A stretch of 64,000 bases of DNA from Paraburkholderia sp. (GTDB taxonomy: Bacteria > Pseudomonadota > Gammaproteobacteria > Burkholderiales > Burkholderiaceae): contig NZ_JAPWKB010000020.1 in NCBI RefSeq assembly GCF_028283785.1, positions 246,754-310,753 on the forward strand, in the 5' to 3' direction. Of the stretch, positions 22,535 through 31,785 are shown piece after piece; the first letter of the stretch is position 1; every line of letters begins with the position of its first letter. The notes beneath the pieces are model-generated. The model was not told where the DNA came from and did no database searches. It saw nothing but the letters and a program-made list of their open reading frames with translations. Position numbers and translations under genes: made by a program.

Positions 22535-25165
22535 TTAACCGTAGAAAACAGGGGTACGTGTATTGATCGCGCGAACTTCGCCTTGTGGCGCGCGCGGTGT
22601 TTCGCCGGTGTGCGTGAGACCGTTGGATGTCCCCACGTTTTGTGTACAGATTGCGAGAAGCGGCACGATCACCGGCCGGTTCGGCGCAAGATGAAACCAG
22701 TCGCGTGCCGCGCGATAACGATCGTCGGCGATATGCACGAAGCGCGCGAAGCGTTGCGCTTCGATCACCAGTTGCCAGCCGTCGCCGATGGCTTCGAGTT
22801 GCACCGTCAATCCCACATCGTAGCGTTCCTGCGCGCTACGTTCGGTCAGGTGGAACGATTCGGCGATGACGGTGCCGTCGTCGGGATCGCGCAGTGTTGC
22901 AATTGTGATGTCGTGCGCGCGTGGACCGAATCGATACGCATGCGTGAAGTCGAAAAACTGGCCCAAGAGATCGGCTGCCGACACGCGTTCGGTCGTACGG
23001 GATAAAAGTTCGACTACACGGAACGCGGACACCACCTTCACCGCGCCATCACGGAGACAGACGAGTTCCAGTTGTGCGCGCAACGGTTGGTCGCGCTCAT
23101 TGATCAGATGAAGATCGAGCCCATTCAGGCCTTCGTCGGTGATCAGCAGCTGAACCGGCTGCAAGGTTTGCGCGAGTGCATGCCAGCCGCTCTTCGGCCT
23201 GCCGGTCGAATCGATCAAGCCCCAGCCCGCGCCGGGCCGCAGATCCTGTAACTGCCACACCAGTGCGCCCGCGCAGGTCGACGCGTCGCGCCGCCATTCC
23301 GCAAACGTTTCGTGCATGACCTCCGCGACCACCGCGCGCGACAGGTCGAGATAGCGTTGCGGATCTTCGTATCGCAGACGCGCGGGCTCGACGCGATATA
23401 CCGTCTGAAGATAGAAGTCGCGGACGTCGTCGAAATCCCAGCTCGCGCCGGGGTCGCGCGGCGACGCGGCCTTCCATTTCGGGTCGTGGACGTGGATCGT
23501 GCCGAGCGCATGATTCAAAGTTGCATCGTCGGGCACGTTCGCGAACGCGAGGCACTCGGAAGCGAAGCGCACTTCGGCGCGTCGCGCGTCGTCGAGCGGA
23601 CGCTGATACGCGCCGACGCCGTAGTAATGCGTGACGCCCGTGCGCGTCGAAAACGGCCAGCTGCCACCGGATGGCGAATGCGCGACATACGGCACGTCGG
23701 GCCGTTCGCGCGCGACGATCGCGGGCAGACGTTCGGTGAACAACGGTTGCGCGCGCATCGACGGGGGCAGGCCGAGCATCGCCGCCTGCTGCTCGATCTC
23801 GCTGCCGCCGCACAGTACCGCGAGCGATGCGAAGCGGCGCGTGCGGGCGACGAACTGCACGGCTTCGCGTTCGGCGGACGCGATAAACGCGTCGTCGGTC
23901 GGGTAATCGAAATTCGCAAATGCGAACTCCTGCCAGATCAGGATGCCGAGTCTGTCCGCGATTGCATAGAAGTTGTCCGATTCGTACAGCATCGTGCCGC
24001 CGATCCGCAGCATGTTCAGGCCGGCGTCACGTGCGAGCGTCAACGTATGGGTCAGTTGCGCATCGGTGCCGGTGAGCGTGGCGAGATCGGCATTGGTCCA
24101 GCACGCGCCGCGGCAGAACACGGAGGTGCCGTTGATCCGCAAACCGAAGCCTTCGCCGTCCGCGCCGCGTTCCACTTCGATGCTGCGAAACCCGACCCGT
24201 CCGAGCGGATGATGCCGTTCACACGATTCGCGTGAATCGCGCGATTCGTCGAAGTCGTGCTGAAGTTGCAGCGTCACGTCGTGCAGCGTCGGCGAGCCGT
24301 GCGTATGGGGCCACCAGCGCGGCGCATGCGCGACCCTGAGCCTGCCCCTCAACGTATGCGCGTCGAGCCATTGCAGCGGCGTATGCGCGCCCGCGCAAGC
24401 CAGCATCGCGGGTGGTGCGTCGGGATGCGGATGAACGAAGCGCAGCGTCAGCGACACGATGCCGTCGTCGCCTTCGAGCGACGTGGACAGATCGACGGTA
24501 TCGAATGCATCGGGCGCGTCGCCGAGCAACTCGACCGGCCGCCACGGACCGGCTGCCTGTATCGGCGGGCACCAGCCGGGCATATGACCGAGCGCGGTCG
24601 TGCGCAGATTGCGAAGCGTCGGTGGATTGACGAGGCGCGGGCGCCAGCGCGCGCGACCGCGTCGGGCGGCAAGCGCAGGCGCGAGCGAGCGGAAGCACAG
24701 CGCGAGTTGCACGCTGCCGTCGAGCATGAGATCGAGATCGTGCGCGACGAACATCGAATCGGAGTCGAGCACGCGCACGCCGTCGAGCCACACCTCGGCG
24801 AGCGTCGCCAGGCCGTGCAGACGCAGGCGTCGCGAACCGTGTCCGTCGAGCGTGACGCGATACCAGTGATCGTCGAACGCGAAGGCGGGCAGATTCGCCA
24901 TGTCGAGCTTGCCTGCCGCGCGCCATGCGCCCGCGACCGTGCCCGGCACCTGCGCGGCGATCCAGCCGCTGGCGGGCCAGTCGGCCGGTGTCGCGCAACG
25001 TCCGGCGGGCATGCTGACGCATTCCCAGCCGTGTTCGACCCGGCGGGGCCAGAGATCCTGATGCGCGGTATCCGTGAACCCGCGCATGTCGCTATCCGCG
25101 CCCGACGCGCCGTGTCCGGCATACGGCGGTGCGAGCGTGGACAGACCGGACGGCAGTGCTCGCAT
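22535..25165 (-). CDS. Glycoside hydrolase family 2, beta-mannosidase-like
   Basis: An 876-residue GH2 enzyme. The order is sugar-binding jelly roll (residues about 35-220, with LRLHGLATLAEVWLDG), Ig-like domain, then the TIM barrel starting near FGLRINGTSVFCRGACW. The likely acid/base is Glu456 in LCGGSEIEQQ and the likely nucleophile Glu537 in RFASECLAFA. Beta-mannosidase features include the PPSMR and THYYGVGAYQRPLDDARR regions. No signal peptide is evident, so it probably acts in the cytoplasm or is exported by another route. It stands 167 bases beyond DUF1839 on the same strand. A hydrolase in an EPS locus usually trims or turns over the polymer or a lipid-linked unit. The sugar specificity is inference. 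Confidence 0.8.
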   Translation of the reverse strand: MRALPSGLSTLAPPYAGHGASGADSDMRGFTDTAHQDLWPRRVEHGWECVSMPAGRCATPADWPASGWIAAQVPGTVAGAWRAAGKLDMANLPAFAFDDHWYRVTLDGHGSRRLRLHGLATLAEVWLDGVRVLDSDSMFVAHDLDLMLDGSVQLALCFRSLAPALAARRGRARWRPRLVNPPTLRNLRTTALGHMPGWCPPIQAAGPWRPVELLGDAPDAFDTVDLSTSLEGDDGIVSLTLRFVHPHPDAPPAMLACAGAHTPLQWLDAHTLRGRLRVAHAPRWWPHTHGSPTLHDVTLQLQHDFDESRDSRESCERHHPLGRVGFRSIEVERGADGEGFGLRINGTSVFCRGACWTNADLATLTGTDAQLTHTLTLARDAGLNMLRIGGTMLYESDNFYAIADRLGILIWQEFAFANFDYPTDDAFIASAEREAVQFVARTRRFASLAVLCGGSEIEQQAAMLGLPPSMRAQPLFTERLPAIVARERPDVPYVAHSPSGGSWPFSTRTGVTHYYGVGAYQRPLDDARRAEVRFASECLAFANVPDDATLNHALGTIHVHDPKWKAASPRDPGASWDFDDVRDFYLQTVYRVEPARLRYEDPQRYLDLSRAVVAEVMHETFAEWRRDASTCAGALVWQLQDLRPGAGWGLIDSTGRPKSGWHALAQTLQPVQLLITDEGLNGLDLHLINERDQPLRAQLELVCLRDGAVKVVSAFRVVELLSRTTERVSAADLLGQFFDFTHAYRFGPRAHDITIATLRDPDDGTVIAESFHLTERSAQERYDVGLTVQLEAIGDGWQLVIEAQRFARFVHIADDRYRAARDWFHLAPNRPVIVPLLAICTQNVGTSNGLTHTGETPRAPQGEVRAINTRTPVFYG

Positions 25166-25332
25166 GTGAACCTTGCTTGTCGGCCGTGAAAACCGGCTCT
25201 GAAAATCGGCGCTGAACTGCGCAGCGTGAAACCCTCGATACCGCTACGGCGTCATCGTTGGTGCGACTGCGGTGACGGCGACCGCTTCAGCGGCCGCCGT
25301 CGCACGTGTCGCCTCGATCAACTACATCGTCA

Positions 25333-26391
25333 CTACAGCACCAGCGCGGCGAGCGGCGGCAAGGTCCGCTCGTACGCGCTTTCCAGCACGTCGAAGCAGT
25401 CGTCGCACAGATCGCGGCGGCGTCGCGCGATCGCGCGCACCACGCGGAACTGCATCACCATCGCTTCGGCGGCGATGCTTTGCGCGGCGGCCGGAATCGA
25501 CGCCGGCATGTCGAAGCCCTGATCGGTCAGCCACAGCAGATACTTCGACAGAAACTCGAAGTTCGAGCCGAGCTGGCGCATCAGGTTGAACGAGTACGGA
25601 TGGAAATACGCTTCGCCACGTTCGAGCAGCATCTCCAGATGTTCCGGAAACGCGGCGCGCCACGCGGAAATCGGGTTATGCAACGGACGCCGCGACAGAT
25701 GCTCGCACAGCAGATCCGCCGACGCCTCGGCGAGCGCCGCGCCTTCCAGCGCGGGACGTGCCTGTTTTGCGAACTCCACGTACGGAAACAGCAGATCGGG
25801 CTGATCCGCGAACTGCGGCAGCTTGCGAAACACGCCGTCGTAGTCGTCGCCTTCGAGCGTGTAGTAGCCGGTGTTGTGGAAGTAGCCGATACGGTGACCG
25901 GCCGGATCGATGAAATCGATGCCGACCGTCGTCTTCGGATGCTCGCGGCGATACGACGTCGCGCGCGTGTCCGGCAGATAGAAGCCGTCCACCTCGACCA
26001 GCACCGTATGCCCGCGCCGCGTCTGCGCGAGCACGCGGTCTTCCAGCGAATCGTAGATCGCCAGCTCCTGCACCTGGGTGCCGTAGAGCCGGTCGAGATC
26101 TTCGAGCGGGAACTTGAAGAACGTGAACTGATCGCCCTCGAAGTCCTGCGTCACCGTGAAACCGAGTGCCGCGCGCGGCTCCAGACCGAAACCGTGCAGC
26201 AACTCGATCCACAGATCGACGTAGCAGTTGGTTTCCTGCCAGACGCGCTCGCCCTGATGCAGCGGATGCGTCGCGTGCCGGCGCGGTTGCGTCGGAACGG
26301 CCCTTGGCGCGCCTGACGGCGGCATGCCAAGGGGCATGGGTACGCCCAGCGACTGCGGGGCGCTGTAGGCGGTCTGGAGCGGCGGCGTCAT
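25333..26391 (-). CDS. DUF1839-like protein
   Basis: A 352-residue soluble protein resembling the DUF1839 family, whose function is not established. It has conserved-looking blocks ERVWQETNCYVDLWIELLHG (about 47-66), GDQFTFFKFPLEDLDRLYG, VDGFYLPDTRATSYR, and a C-terminal RQLGSNFEFLSKYLLWL. The first about 45 residues are Pro-rich and low complexity. Its ATG overlaps the stop of the amino acid:[carrier protein] ligase gene (ATGA at 26388-26391), so the two are translationally coupled. It is therefore probably part of the same carrier-bound amino-acid pathway, perhaps as the enzyme or binding protein that receives the aminoacyl group. That role is inference from position. Confidence 0.75.
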   Translation of the reverse strand: MTPPLQTAYSAPQSLGVPMPLGMPPSGAPRAVPTQPRRHATHPLHQGERVWQETNCYVDLWIELLHGFGLEPRAALGFTVTQDFEGDQFTFFKFPLEDLDRLYGTQVQELAIYDSLEDRVLAQTRRGHTVLVEVDGFYLPDTRATSYRREHPKTTVGIDFIDPAGHRIGYFHNTGYYTLEGDDYDGVFRKLPQFADQPDLLFPYVEFAKQARPALEGAALAEASADLLCEHLSRRPLHNPISAWRAAFPEHLEMLLERGEAYFHPYSFNLMRQLGSNFEFLSKYLLWLTDQGFDMPASIPAAAQSIAAEAMVMQFRVVRAIARRRRDLCDDCFDVLESAYERTLPPLAALVL

Positions 26392-27500
26392 GCGTTCACT
26401 CCCGCATCGGCTCCAGCCTCGGCTTGCGCGGACGTCTGCGCGGCTTTGGCGGCCGCGGCTGCGGCTTCGGCCATGCCGTGGGCGAGGCGCGCCTGGGTGT
26501 CGCCCCACAGCAGCGCGCGCACGCCGTCCGGCCACGCGTTGACGTCGAAGCCGTGATGACGGAACAGCGCGAGCGTGATGCGCTCCATGCCGAAGCCGAC
26601 GCAGCCGGTGTGCGCGACTTCGCCGTCGGCGGTGTGGATCTTCCACAGTTCGCCGAAGTGGTCCATGTGATAGTTGAACGACAAGCACGCGGTTTTCGCG
26701 TCGGCGTTCGCGACCGGAATCAGCAGTTCGAACTTGAGCGCCTGCGCGCGCTGGCTGTCGGCGACGATCTTGCCGCCGCGGCCGAAGAACGGATCGTTCG
26801 CGAGATCCACCTCGACCGGCAGGTTCAGCAGGTTCACCAGCACCGAGCCGCGTTCGATCCACATCTGGCGGAACGCCATCACCTGTTCCGGCGTGCCGAA
26901 CCGGATGTATTCGCGCATCCGGAACATCTGCATGCGGCCCGGATCGAGCGACGGCTCATGGCGGAAGCAGTACGACATTACGTCCACGACGCGGCCGTCT
27001 TCCGGCAGCGCACCGCGGCGCGCGATCACCGGATAGACCGGATAGCAGGCGGCCGGCGTCAGCACGAGGCGGGTCGGCTTCTGCTGGTCCATCCATTCGT
27101 CGCTGCGTTCGCCGTCCGGCAGCTTGACGGCGTCGTCGAGCGCGCGCAACAGCCGTTGATGGCCCGAGTCGTTGCCGGCGAACGAATGCACGGTGCCCGC
27201 CAGGTTCGGAAAGCTCTTCAGATATTCGCTGTCCTCGAAGTCCGTGCGGCGCATCGCCGGCGGAAAGCGCAGGATTTCCGGCTGCTGGTCAGCGCCGAGA
27301 AATGCAATTGCGGTGCTGAGGCGTTCGATCACATCCTCGAACACCTGACTGCGTCCGTACAGGCCGTTTTCACCGGTGTCGATCAGGATGCCGTTCGCGA
27401 TCAGTGCATCGCGCAACGACAGCGGAGCGGCTTCGGTTTGCTGGTCTCCCAACGCCGCCGCTTCGATTGCGGCGTTATCTGTAATGGTGTTCATGGTCAT
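26388..27500 (-). CDS. Amino acid:[carrier protein] ligase (class II aaRS-like, SerRS relative)
   Basis: A 370-residue relative of atypical seryl-tRNA synthetase that lacks the tRNA-binding N-terminal arm. Known homologues (for example Bll0957 of Bradyrhizobium) activate small amino acids with ATP and load them on the phosphopantetheine of a carrier protein, not on tRNA. Class II motif 2 is seen in MQMFRMREYIRFG and motif 3 in GCVGFGMERITLALFRHHG. Candidate Zn ligands are Cys152, Glu197 and Cys300. Their spacing (45 and 103) equals that of the Cys131/Glu176/Cys279 set I recall for Bll0957. The Ala-rich tail (about 340-370) is probably disordered. ATGA overlaps join it to the upstream dehydrogenase-like gene and to DUF1839. 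The amino acid used is unknown. Confidence 0.88.
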   Translation of the reverse strand: MTMNTITDNAAIEAAALGDQQTEAAPLSLRDALIANGILIDTGENGLYGRSQVFEDVIERLSTAIAFLGADQQPEILRFPPAMRRTDFEDSEYLKSFPNLAGTVHSFAGNDSGHQRLLRALDDAVKLPDGERSDEWMDQQKPTRLVLTPAACYPVYPVIARRGALPEDGRVVDVMSYCFRHEPSLDPGRMQMFRMREYIRFGTPEQVMAFRQMWIERGSVLVNLLNLPVEVDLANDPFFGRGGKIVADSQRAQALKFELLIPVANADAKTACLSFNYHMDHFGELWKIHTADGEVAHTGCVGFGMERITLALFRHHGFDVNAWPDGVRALLWGDTQARLAHGMAEAAAAAAKAAQTSAQAEAGADAGVNA

Positions 27501-28774
27501 GCTCTCCCGGGTGCGGCGGGCCGTTGCGCGAGCAGCAGGCTGGCCGTGTTCTGCGCGATGCGGTCGTTGTTGATCATCAGGGGTGCCGAGTACAGATCGC
27601 GCAAATGGCGTCCCACGCTGTATTCGGTGCCGTTTTTGTAGCCCGCCATGCCGCAGATCATCAGGACTTCGTGGACGACCTGAAGCGCGGTGGTGGAAAT
27701 GCTGGTCTTCAGCGTGTTCATGTCGGAGGCGAAGCCGAGCATCGCGGACAGCGGTGCGTCGGCACGCGACTCGCCGTGCTTCGCGAGATGCGACGTGCGC
27801 GCCGCTTCGAGCGCGACCGACAGCCGTGCCTGCATCATCTGCAGCAGTCCGACCGCTTCGGCCAGACGCAGCCCCGACGGCGGCACCACGCCCGGCTTGC
27901 CGCGCGCCTGCGCACGGAAGAACGCCTTCGCGCGATTCACCGCATCGCTGGCGACGCCCGTCCATACCGACGCCCACAGCGTGTGCGACACCGGCAGCAT
28001 GGTCTGGTCGGCGATTTCGGCGAACGGCGCGGGCAGGATCTGCGCGGCGAGGCCGGTCGAGACGAGCCGGAAGCCTTCGCTGCACGTGCCGCGCATACCC
28101 ATCGAATCCCAGCCGCCGCGCTTTTCGAGCTGCGTGTCGTCGCGCAACGCGACGATCAGCACCTGATCGGCCGCGGCCGATTCCGCCGTGCGGCGCGCGG
28201 TGACGAGAATGCCGTCCGCGTGTGCGCCGTACGAGATGGTCGGGGCAAGTTTTTCGATGCGGAAGCGATCGCCGTCGATTTCGACCGCGCACGCGCTGGT
28301 GCGCATGTTGCCGCCGATGGTTTCCTCAGACGTCGCCGATGCCAGCAGCCACTGGTGCTCGACCAGTTTCGCGAGCATCGCCTGATGCCACGGCGATTCG
28401 CTGCCGTATGCATCGATGCACGCGACCTGGATCTGGTGCATCGCGTAGACCATCGCGGTCGATGCGCAGCCTTGCGCAAGCATTTCGCAGATCGTCGCGA
28501 TGTCCGCGAGCGACAGTCCCGCGCCGCCGAAGCGTTCCGGCACGAGCGTCGACAGCAGGCGCTCGCGGCGCAGCGCGTCGAACGCCTCGACGGGGAAGCG
28601 TGCTTCCCGGTCGACGGCGTCGGCGTACTGTGCGGCGACCGCTGCGGCGCGCAACGCGGCGGCCCGCCAGCCGGGTTCCGGCGATACCGCCGCGAGCGGC
28701 GCGGCGACCGGTTCAGCGGCCCCGGCAGCGCTGGCCGCCGGTACGGCCGACTCGTGCAACAACGGTGCGTTCAT
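27497..28774 (-). CDS. Acyl-CoA dehydrogenase-like flavoprotein
   Basis: A 425-residue ACAD-fold FAD protein. After an Ala/Pro-rich leader of about 35 residues comes the N-terminal helical domain (VERFGGAGLSLADIATICEML pattern, here with PERFGGAG), the middle beta domain (WLLASATSEETIGGNMR and WDSMGMRGTCSEGFRL) and the C-terminal helical domain ending GYKNGTEYSVGRHLRDLYSA. Related proteins are often found beside carrier-protein ligases and may oxidise a carrier-bound aminoacyl or acyl group. The specific reaction is not established. It is coupled by ATGA overlaps to the carrier-protein gene upstream (28771-28774) and the ligase gene downstream (27497-27500). Confidence 0.85.
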   Translation of the reverse strand: MNAPLLHESAVPAASAAGAAEPVAAPLAAVSPEPGWRAAALRAAAVAAQYADAVDREARFPVEAFDALRRERLLSTLVPERFGGAGLSLADIATICEMLAQGCASTAMVYAMHQIQVACIDAYGSESPWHQAMLAKLVEHQWLLASATSEETIGGNMRTSACAVEIDGDRFRIEKLAPTISYGAHADGILVTARRTAESAAADQVLIVALRDDTQLEKRGGWDSMGMRGTCSEGFRLVSTGLAAQILPAPFAEIADQTMLPVSHTLWASVWTGVASDAVNRAKAFFRAQARGKPGVVPPSGLRLAEAVGLLQMMQARLSVALEAARTSHLAKHGESRADAPLSAMLGFASDMNTLKTSISTTALQVVHEVLMICGMAGYKNGTEYSVGRHLRDLYSAPLMINNDRIAQNTASLLLAQRPAAPGRA

Positions 28775-29022
28775 GCTGCCGCCTTCGCCTGCTGGAGTTC
28801 GGTGACGGCCGCCGCGAGCGAATCGATGCTCGAAAACAGCCGGCGGGTCAGCATCTTGTCGGGGATTTCGATGCCGAATTCGTCTTCGACCGCCAGCATG
28901 ATGTGGACGGTCGCCAGCGACGACAGGCCGGCTGCGTACAGGTCGGCGTCGTCGGCCAGGGAGTCCGCCGGCACGTCGAGACGCGCCGATTCGGTAAGGA
29001 TGCGTCGCAATGCGTCTTTCAT
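28771..29022 (-). CDS. Acyl-carrier-type protein (aminoacyl carrier)
   Basis: An 83-residue acidic helical carrier protein. The phosphopantetheine site is the serine in DLYAAGLSSLATVHIML, most likely Ser35; the usual Asp-Ser-Leu is replaced by Ser-Ser-Leu, as in other carrier proteins that partner the aaRS-like ligases. It starts at the ATG at 29022 behind a strong AGGAGG. It is the first gene of the four-gene minus-strand unit; its stop overlaps the next start (ATGA). By family it is charged by the ligase at 26388-27500 and then presents the aminoacyl group to the dehydrogenase-like and later proteins. A phosphopantetheinyl transferase must act on it from elsewhere. Confidence 0.9.
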   Translation of the reverse strand: MKDALRRILTESARLDVPADSLADDADLYAAGLSSLATVHIMLAVEDEFGIEIPDKMLTRRLFSSIDSLAAAVTELQQAKAAA

Positions 29023-29261
29023 GGAGAGTTGCCTCCTCGTTATTTCATCGTTCACAACAGTCACTCAGCCGCCCTCGATGGTGGTGCTGGATGCTCGTCG
29101 CCGGATCGCCGCGCAAGGCGCGCTCCGGTTGTCCGTATTTAACGGATTGCGATAGGTCAGCGTCAGTGCGATGCCGCACGGAAATACGCGTGTTGCGGAC
29201 GTAACGTGTAGCCATTGCAGCGGGCTTTGACCCGTCGAAAATGAACCGCTGGGGGGATGTG

Positions 29262-29795
29262 ATGAACTGGAAAACGCTTGAATTCGAACAGCTCACCGCG
29301 CGAGAGATGTATTTGATACTTCGTGCGCGCAGTGCTGTGTTCGTTGTCGAACAGTCGCACGTCTATCTCGACGCCGATGGTCACGATGAAGGCGCGTTGC
29401 ATGTGTTCGCGACCGAAGACATGTCGCGCCCGATGCCGATCCTCGCGTACGCCCGTGTTCAACCCGGCGACGCGGAAGATCCGGAAATCACCATCGACAA
29501 GGTGCTGACGAGCCCGTTGCGGCGTGGCGACGGCACGGCGGAACTGCTGATCGAACGCGTGCTGCATGCCGTCACCGAGCGCTGGCCGGGTCGCGCCGCG
29601 CGCGTCACCGCGCCGGTCGGTTTGCGCAGCTTCTACGAACAGTTTGGCTTTCGTAAGTCGGAAGGACCGTTCCTCGAACACGGAATGCCGTTTATCGGGC
29701 TGACGCGTCATGCCCGTGGCGGGCAACCTGCGTTCGACGGCCGGCGTCGCGACCGGCAAGGGATCGCTTTGGTCAATACGTTCGAGCTTCTGTGA
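29262..29795 (+). CDS. GNAT N-acetyltransferase, ElaA-like
   Basis: A 177-residue GNAT-fold acetyltransferase of the ElaA type: NWKTLEFEQLTAREMYLILRARSAVFVVEQ at the N-terminus, the family Asp-rich strand (YLDADGHDEGALHVFA), then TSPLRRGDGTAELLIERVL, which replaces the classic R-x-x-G-x-G/A acetyl-CoA loop, and VGLRSFYEQFGFRKSEGPFLEHGMPF. The C-terminal about 25 residues extend past the usual family end of about 150. The ATG at 29262 is chosen over one at 29241 because family homology begins there. It is divergent from the carrier-protein operon. Its substrate is unknown, and any link to the EPS genes is only positional. Confidence 0.85.
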   Translation: MNWKTLEFEQLTAREMYLILRARSAVFVVEQSHVYLDADGHDEGALHVFATEDMSRPMPILAYARVQPGDAEDPEITIDKVLTSPLRRGDGTAELLIERVLHAVTERWPGRAARVTAPVGLRSFYEQFGFRKSEGPFLEHGMPFIGLTRHARGGQPAFDGRRRDRQGIALVNTFELL

Positions 29796-29952
29796 TGATG
29801 CCCCCGATGAACGAGCGCGCAGCGATGCTGCGCGCGGGTCGGCATTGCCGTTTTGCGCCCGTTGCGTTCGCAAGCTGCGATGTTCGCGGCACGTGTAACG
29901 GATTCCACCGCCGCGCGACACGTTTCGCGTTCGCACTGCGAGGAGTGTGCGC

Positions 29953-31785
29953 ATGACTGGTCCGTCATCCTCACCTTTGCCCGGCGACCTGCCCGATAAC
30001 ACTTCGGCGGCAGGCGCTTCGGGTAGTACGCGGGTCGCCGCGCCGCGCACCAGCGGCAGCGCGAACGCGGTCGGTCATCGCAGCTTCGGCGCGCCCGGTT
30101 CGACCCGCGCGACGCCGTTGCCGATGGCGCCGAACGTGCGCGCGCTCGGTCGCCAGTCGCCGCCGATCCGCTATCCGCTGCGTCTGCCGCTGGCACTGTT
30201 CGCGATCTCGCTCGGTCTGATCGTGCTGCACCAGTCGCGCATCGTCGAACTGTTCTTTCCGCTCGGTGCGTTTCTCGTCGCGTTGCGTTTCTATCGCAGT
30301 TCGCCCGCGCACTATCTCGGCTTCGTCTGCTGGCTGTTTTTCCTCACGCCGGAAGTGCGCCGTCTCGCGGATTACATGAGCGGCACCTTCAGCGAGAAAA
30401 GCCTGATCATGATCGCGCCGCTCGCGGCGGTGTCGCTGTGCGGCTTCACGTTGCTGCGGCATGCCAATCTGCTCGGCCAGCGCCGCGCCGCGCCGCTCGT
30501 GATGATCATGCTCGCGCTGTTCTACGCGTATATCGTCGGGATGGCGCAGGTCGGCATCTCGGCGGCGACCTTCACGCTGATCAACTGGCTGTTTCCGGTG
30601 CTGGTCGCTTTTCAGCTGGTCGCGACGTGGCAGGACTATCCGATCTATCACCGCGTGCTGCTAAAGACGTTCGTGTACGGCGGTCTCGCGATCGGTCTGT
30701 ACGGCGTGATCGAATTTATCTTCGTGCCGCCGTGGGATGCGTTCTGGCTGCAGGCGTCGGGCATGACGTCCGAAGGCAACGCAGTGCCGTTCCAGATGCG
30801 CGTGGGCAGCACGATGAATTCGTCGGGTCCGTTCGCGGTGACGATCATGGCGCTGATCCTGCTCGCGCTGGCCGCACGCGGAAAAGTGCGCATGCTGATG
30901 CTGATGGTCGCGGTGCCCGCATTGATGTTTACGGCGGTGCGCGGCGCGTGGGGCGGACTCGTGATCGGACTGATCTATCCGCTCGCGATGCTCGACGGCC
31001 GCGAACGTCTGAAGCTGATCGGCGGCGTGATGGTCGTGATGATGCTCGGCGCGCCGGTGCTGATGATCGACGAAGTCGCCGAACCGGTGATGAAGCGCTT
31101 CGACACGATCCTGAACATCTCGAACGACACGTCGTTCCAGGAACGCACCGACTTCTACAAACGCTTCCTGTCGCAAGCGCTGACCGACGTGGCGGGACAA
31201 GGTCTCGGCACGACCGGCATCGGCACCAAGCTCGCCGACTCCGACGGCCCGACCTCGCGCAGCGTCGATTTCGACAGCGGCCTGATGGAAGTGCCGCTGG
31301 TGATGGGCTGGCCCGGCACCTTGCTGTATGCGGGCGGCGTGTTGCTGCTGGTGTGGCGCGCGTTTCTCGCCAGCCGGCTGCGCTCGAAAGACCGGCTCGC
31401 GATTTGCGGCGTCGGTCTGGCGCTGGCGATCTTCGCGATGCTGATCTTCGTGAATACGCTGATCGGGATTTCAGGGCTGTTCTTCTTTATCGGCGTGAGC
31501 ATGCCGGTGATCGGTCTGCGGCATGCGAGAGCGGTGCGCGCGTCGTGGGCGTACGTGTCGCAAGCGGCGCAGCACGGACCGGGTGCGCCGGGCGGAACCG
31601 GTGCAGGCGGTGCAGGCGGTGCAGGCGGTGTAAAGGGTGGCGGCGTGCCGGACGGTCCGGGCGGTCCGGCCGCGCCGGCGGGTAGCGCGCGAAGCTGGGG
31701 CAAGCGCGGCAGCAGCGCGCCGTGGCCGGCGAATTTCAATCCAGCATCACCGATCCATCCACGTAATCGGGAGGTCCGGCCATGA
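29953..31785 (+). CDS. Wzy/O-antigen ligase-like polymerase
   Basis: A 610-residue polytopic membrane protein with about 10-12 TM segments between residues 75 and 525, resembling the Wzy_C/O-antigen ligase family that joins lipid-linked repeat units in the periplasm. The large periplasmic loop lies around residues 360-430, with NDTSFQERTDFYKRFL and GQGLGTTGIGTKLA. About 70 N-terminal residues and 70 C-terminal residues (Gly/Ala/Pro-rich) are low complexity. AGGAG at 29941-29945 selects the ATG at 29953 over a GTG at 29947. The next gene overlaps by four bases (ATGA). It is the best candidate for the EPS polymerase in this locus. Confidence 0.85.
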   Translation: MTGPSSSPLPGDLPDNTSAAGASGSTRVAAPRTSGSANAVGHRSFGAPGSTRATPLPMAPNVRALGRQSPPIRYPLRLPLALFAISLGLIVLHQSRIVELFFPLGAFLVALRFYRSSPAHYLGFVCWLFFLTPEVRRLADYMSGTFSEKSLIMIAPLAAVSLCGFTLLRHANLLGQRRAAPLVMIMLALFYAYIVGMAQVGISAATFTLINWLFPVLVAFQLVATWQDYPIYHRVLLKTFVYGGLAIGLYGVIEFIFVPPWDAFWLQASGMTSEGNAVPFQMRVGSTMNSSGPFAVTIMALILLALAARGKVRMLMLMVAVPALMFTAVRGAWGGLVIGLIYPLAMLDGRERLKLIGGVMVVMMLGAPVLMIDEVAEPVMKRFDTILNISNDTSFQERTDFYKRFLSQALTDVAGQGLGTTGIGTKLADSDGPTSRSVDFDSGLMEVPLVMGWPGTLLYAGGVLLLVWRAFLASRLRSKDRLAICGVGLALAIFAMLIFVNTLIGISGLFFFIGVSMPVIGLRHARAVRASWAYVSQAAQHGPGAPGGTGAGGAGGAGGVKGGGVPDGPGGPAAPAGSARSWGKRGSSAPWPANFNPASPIHPRNREVRP

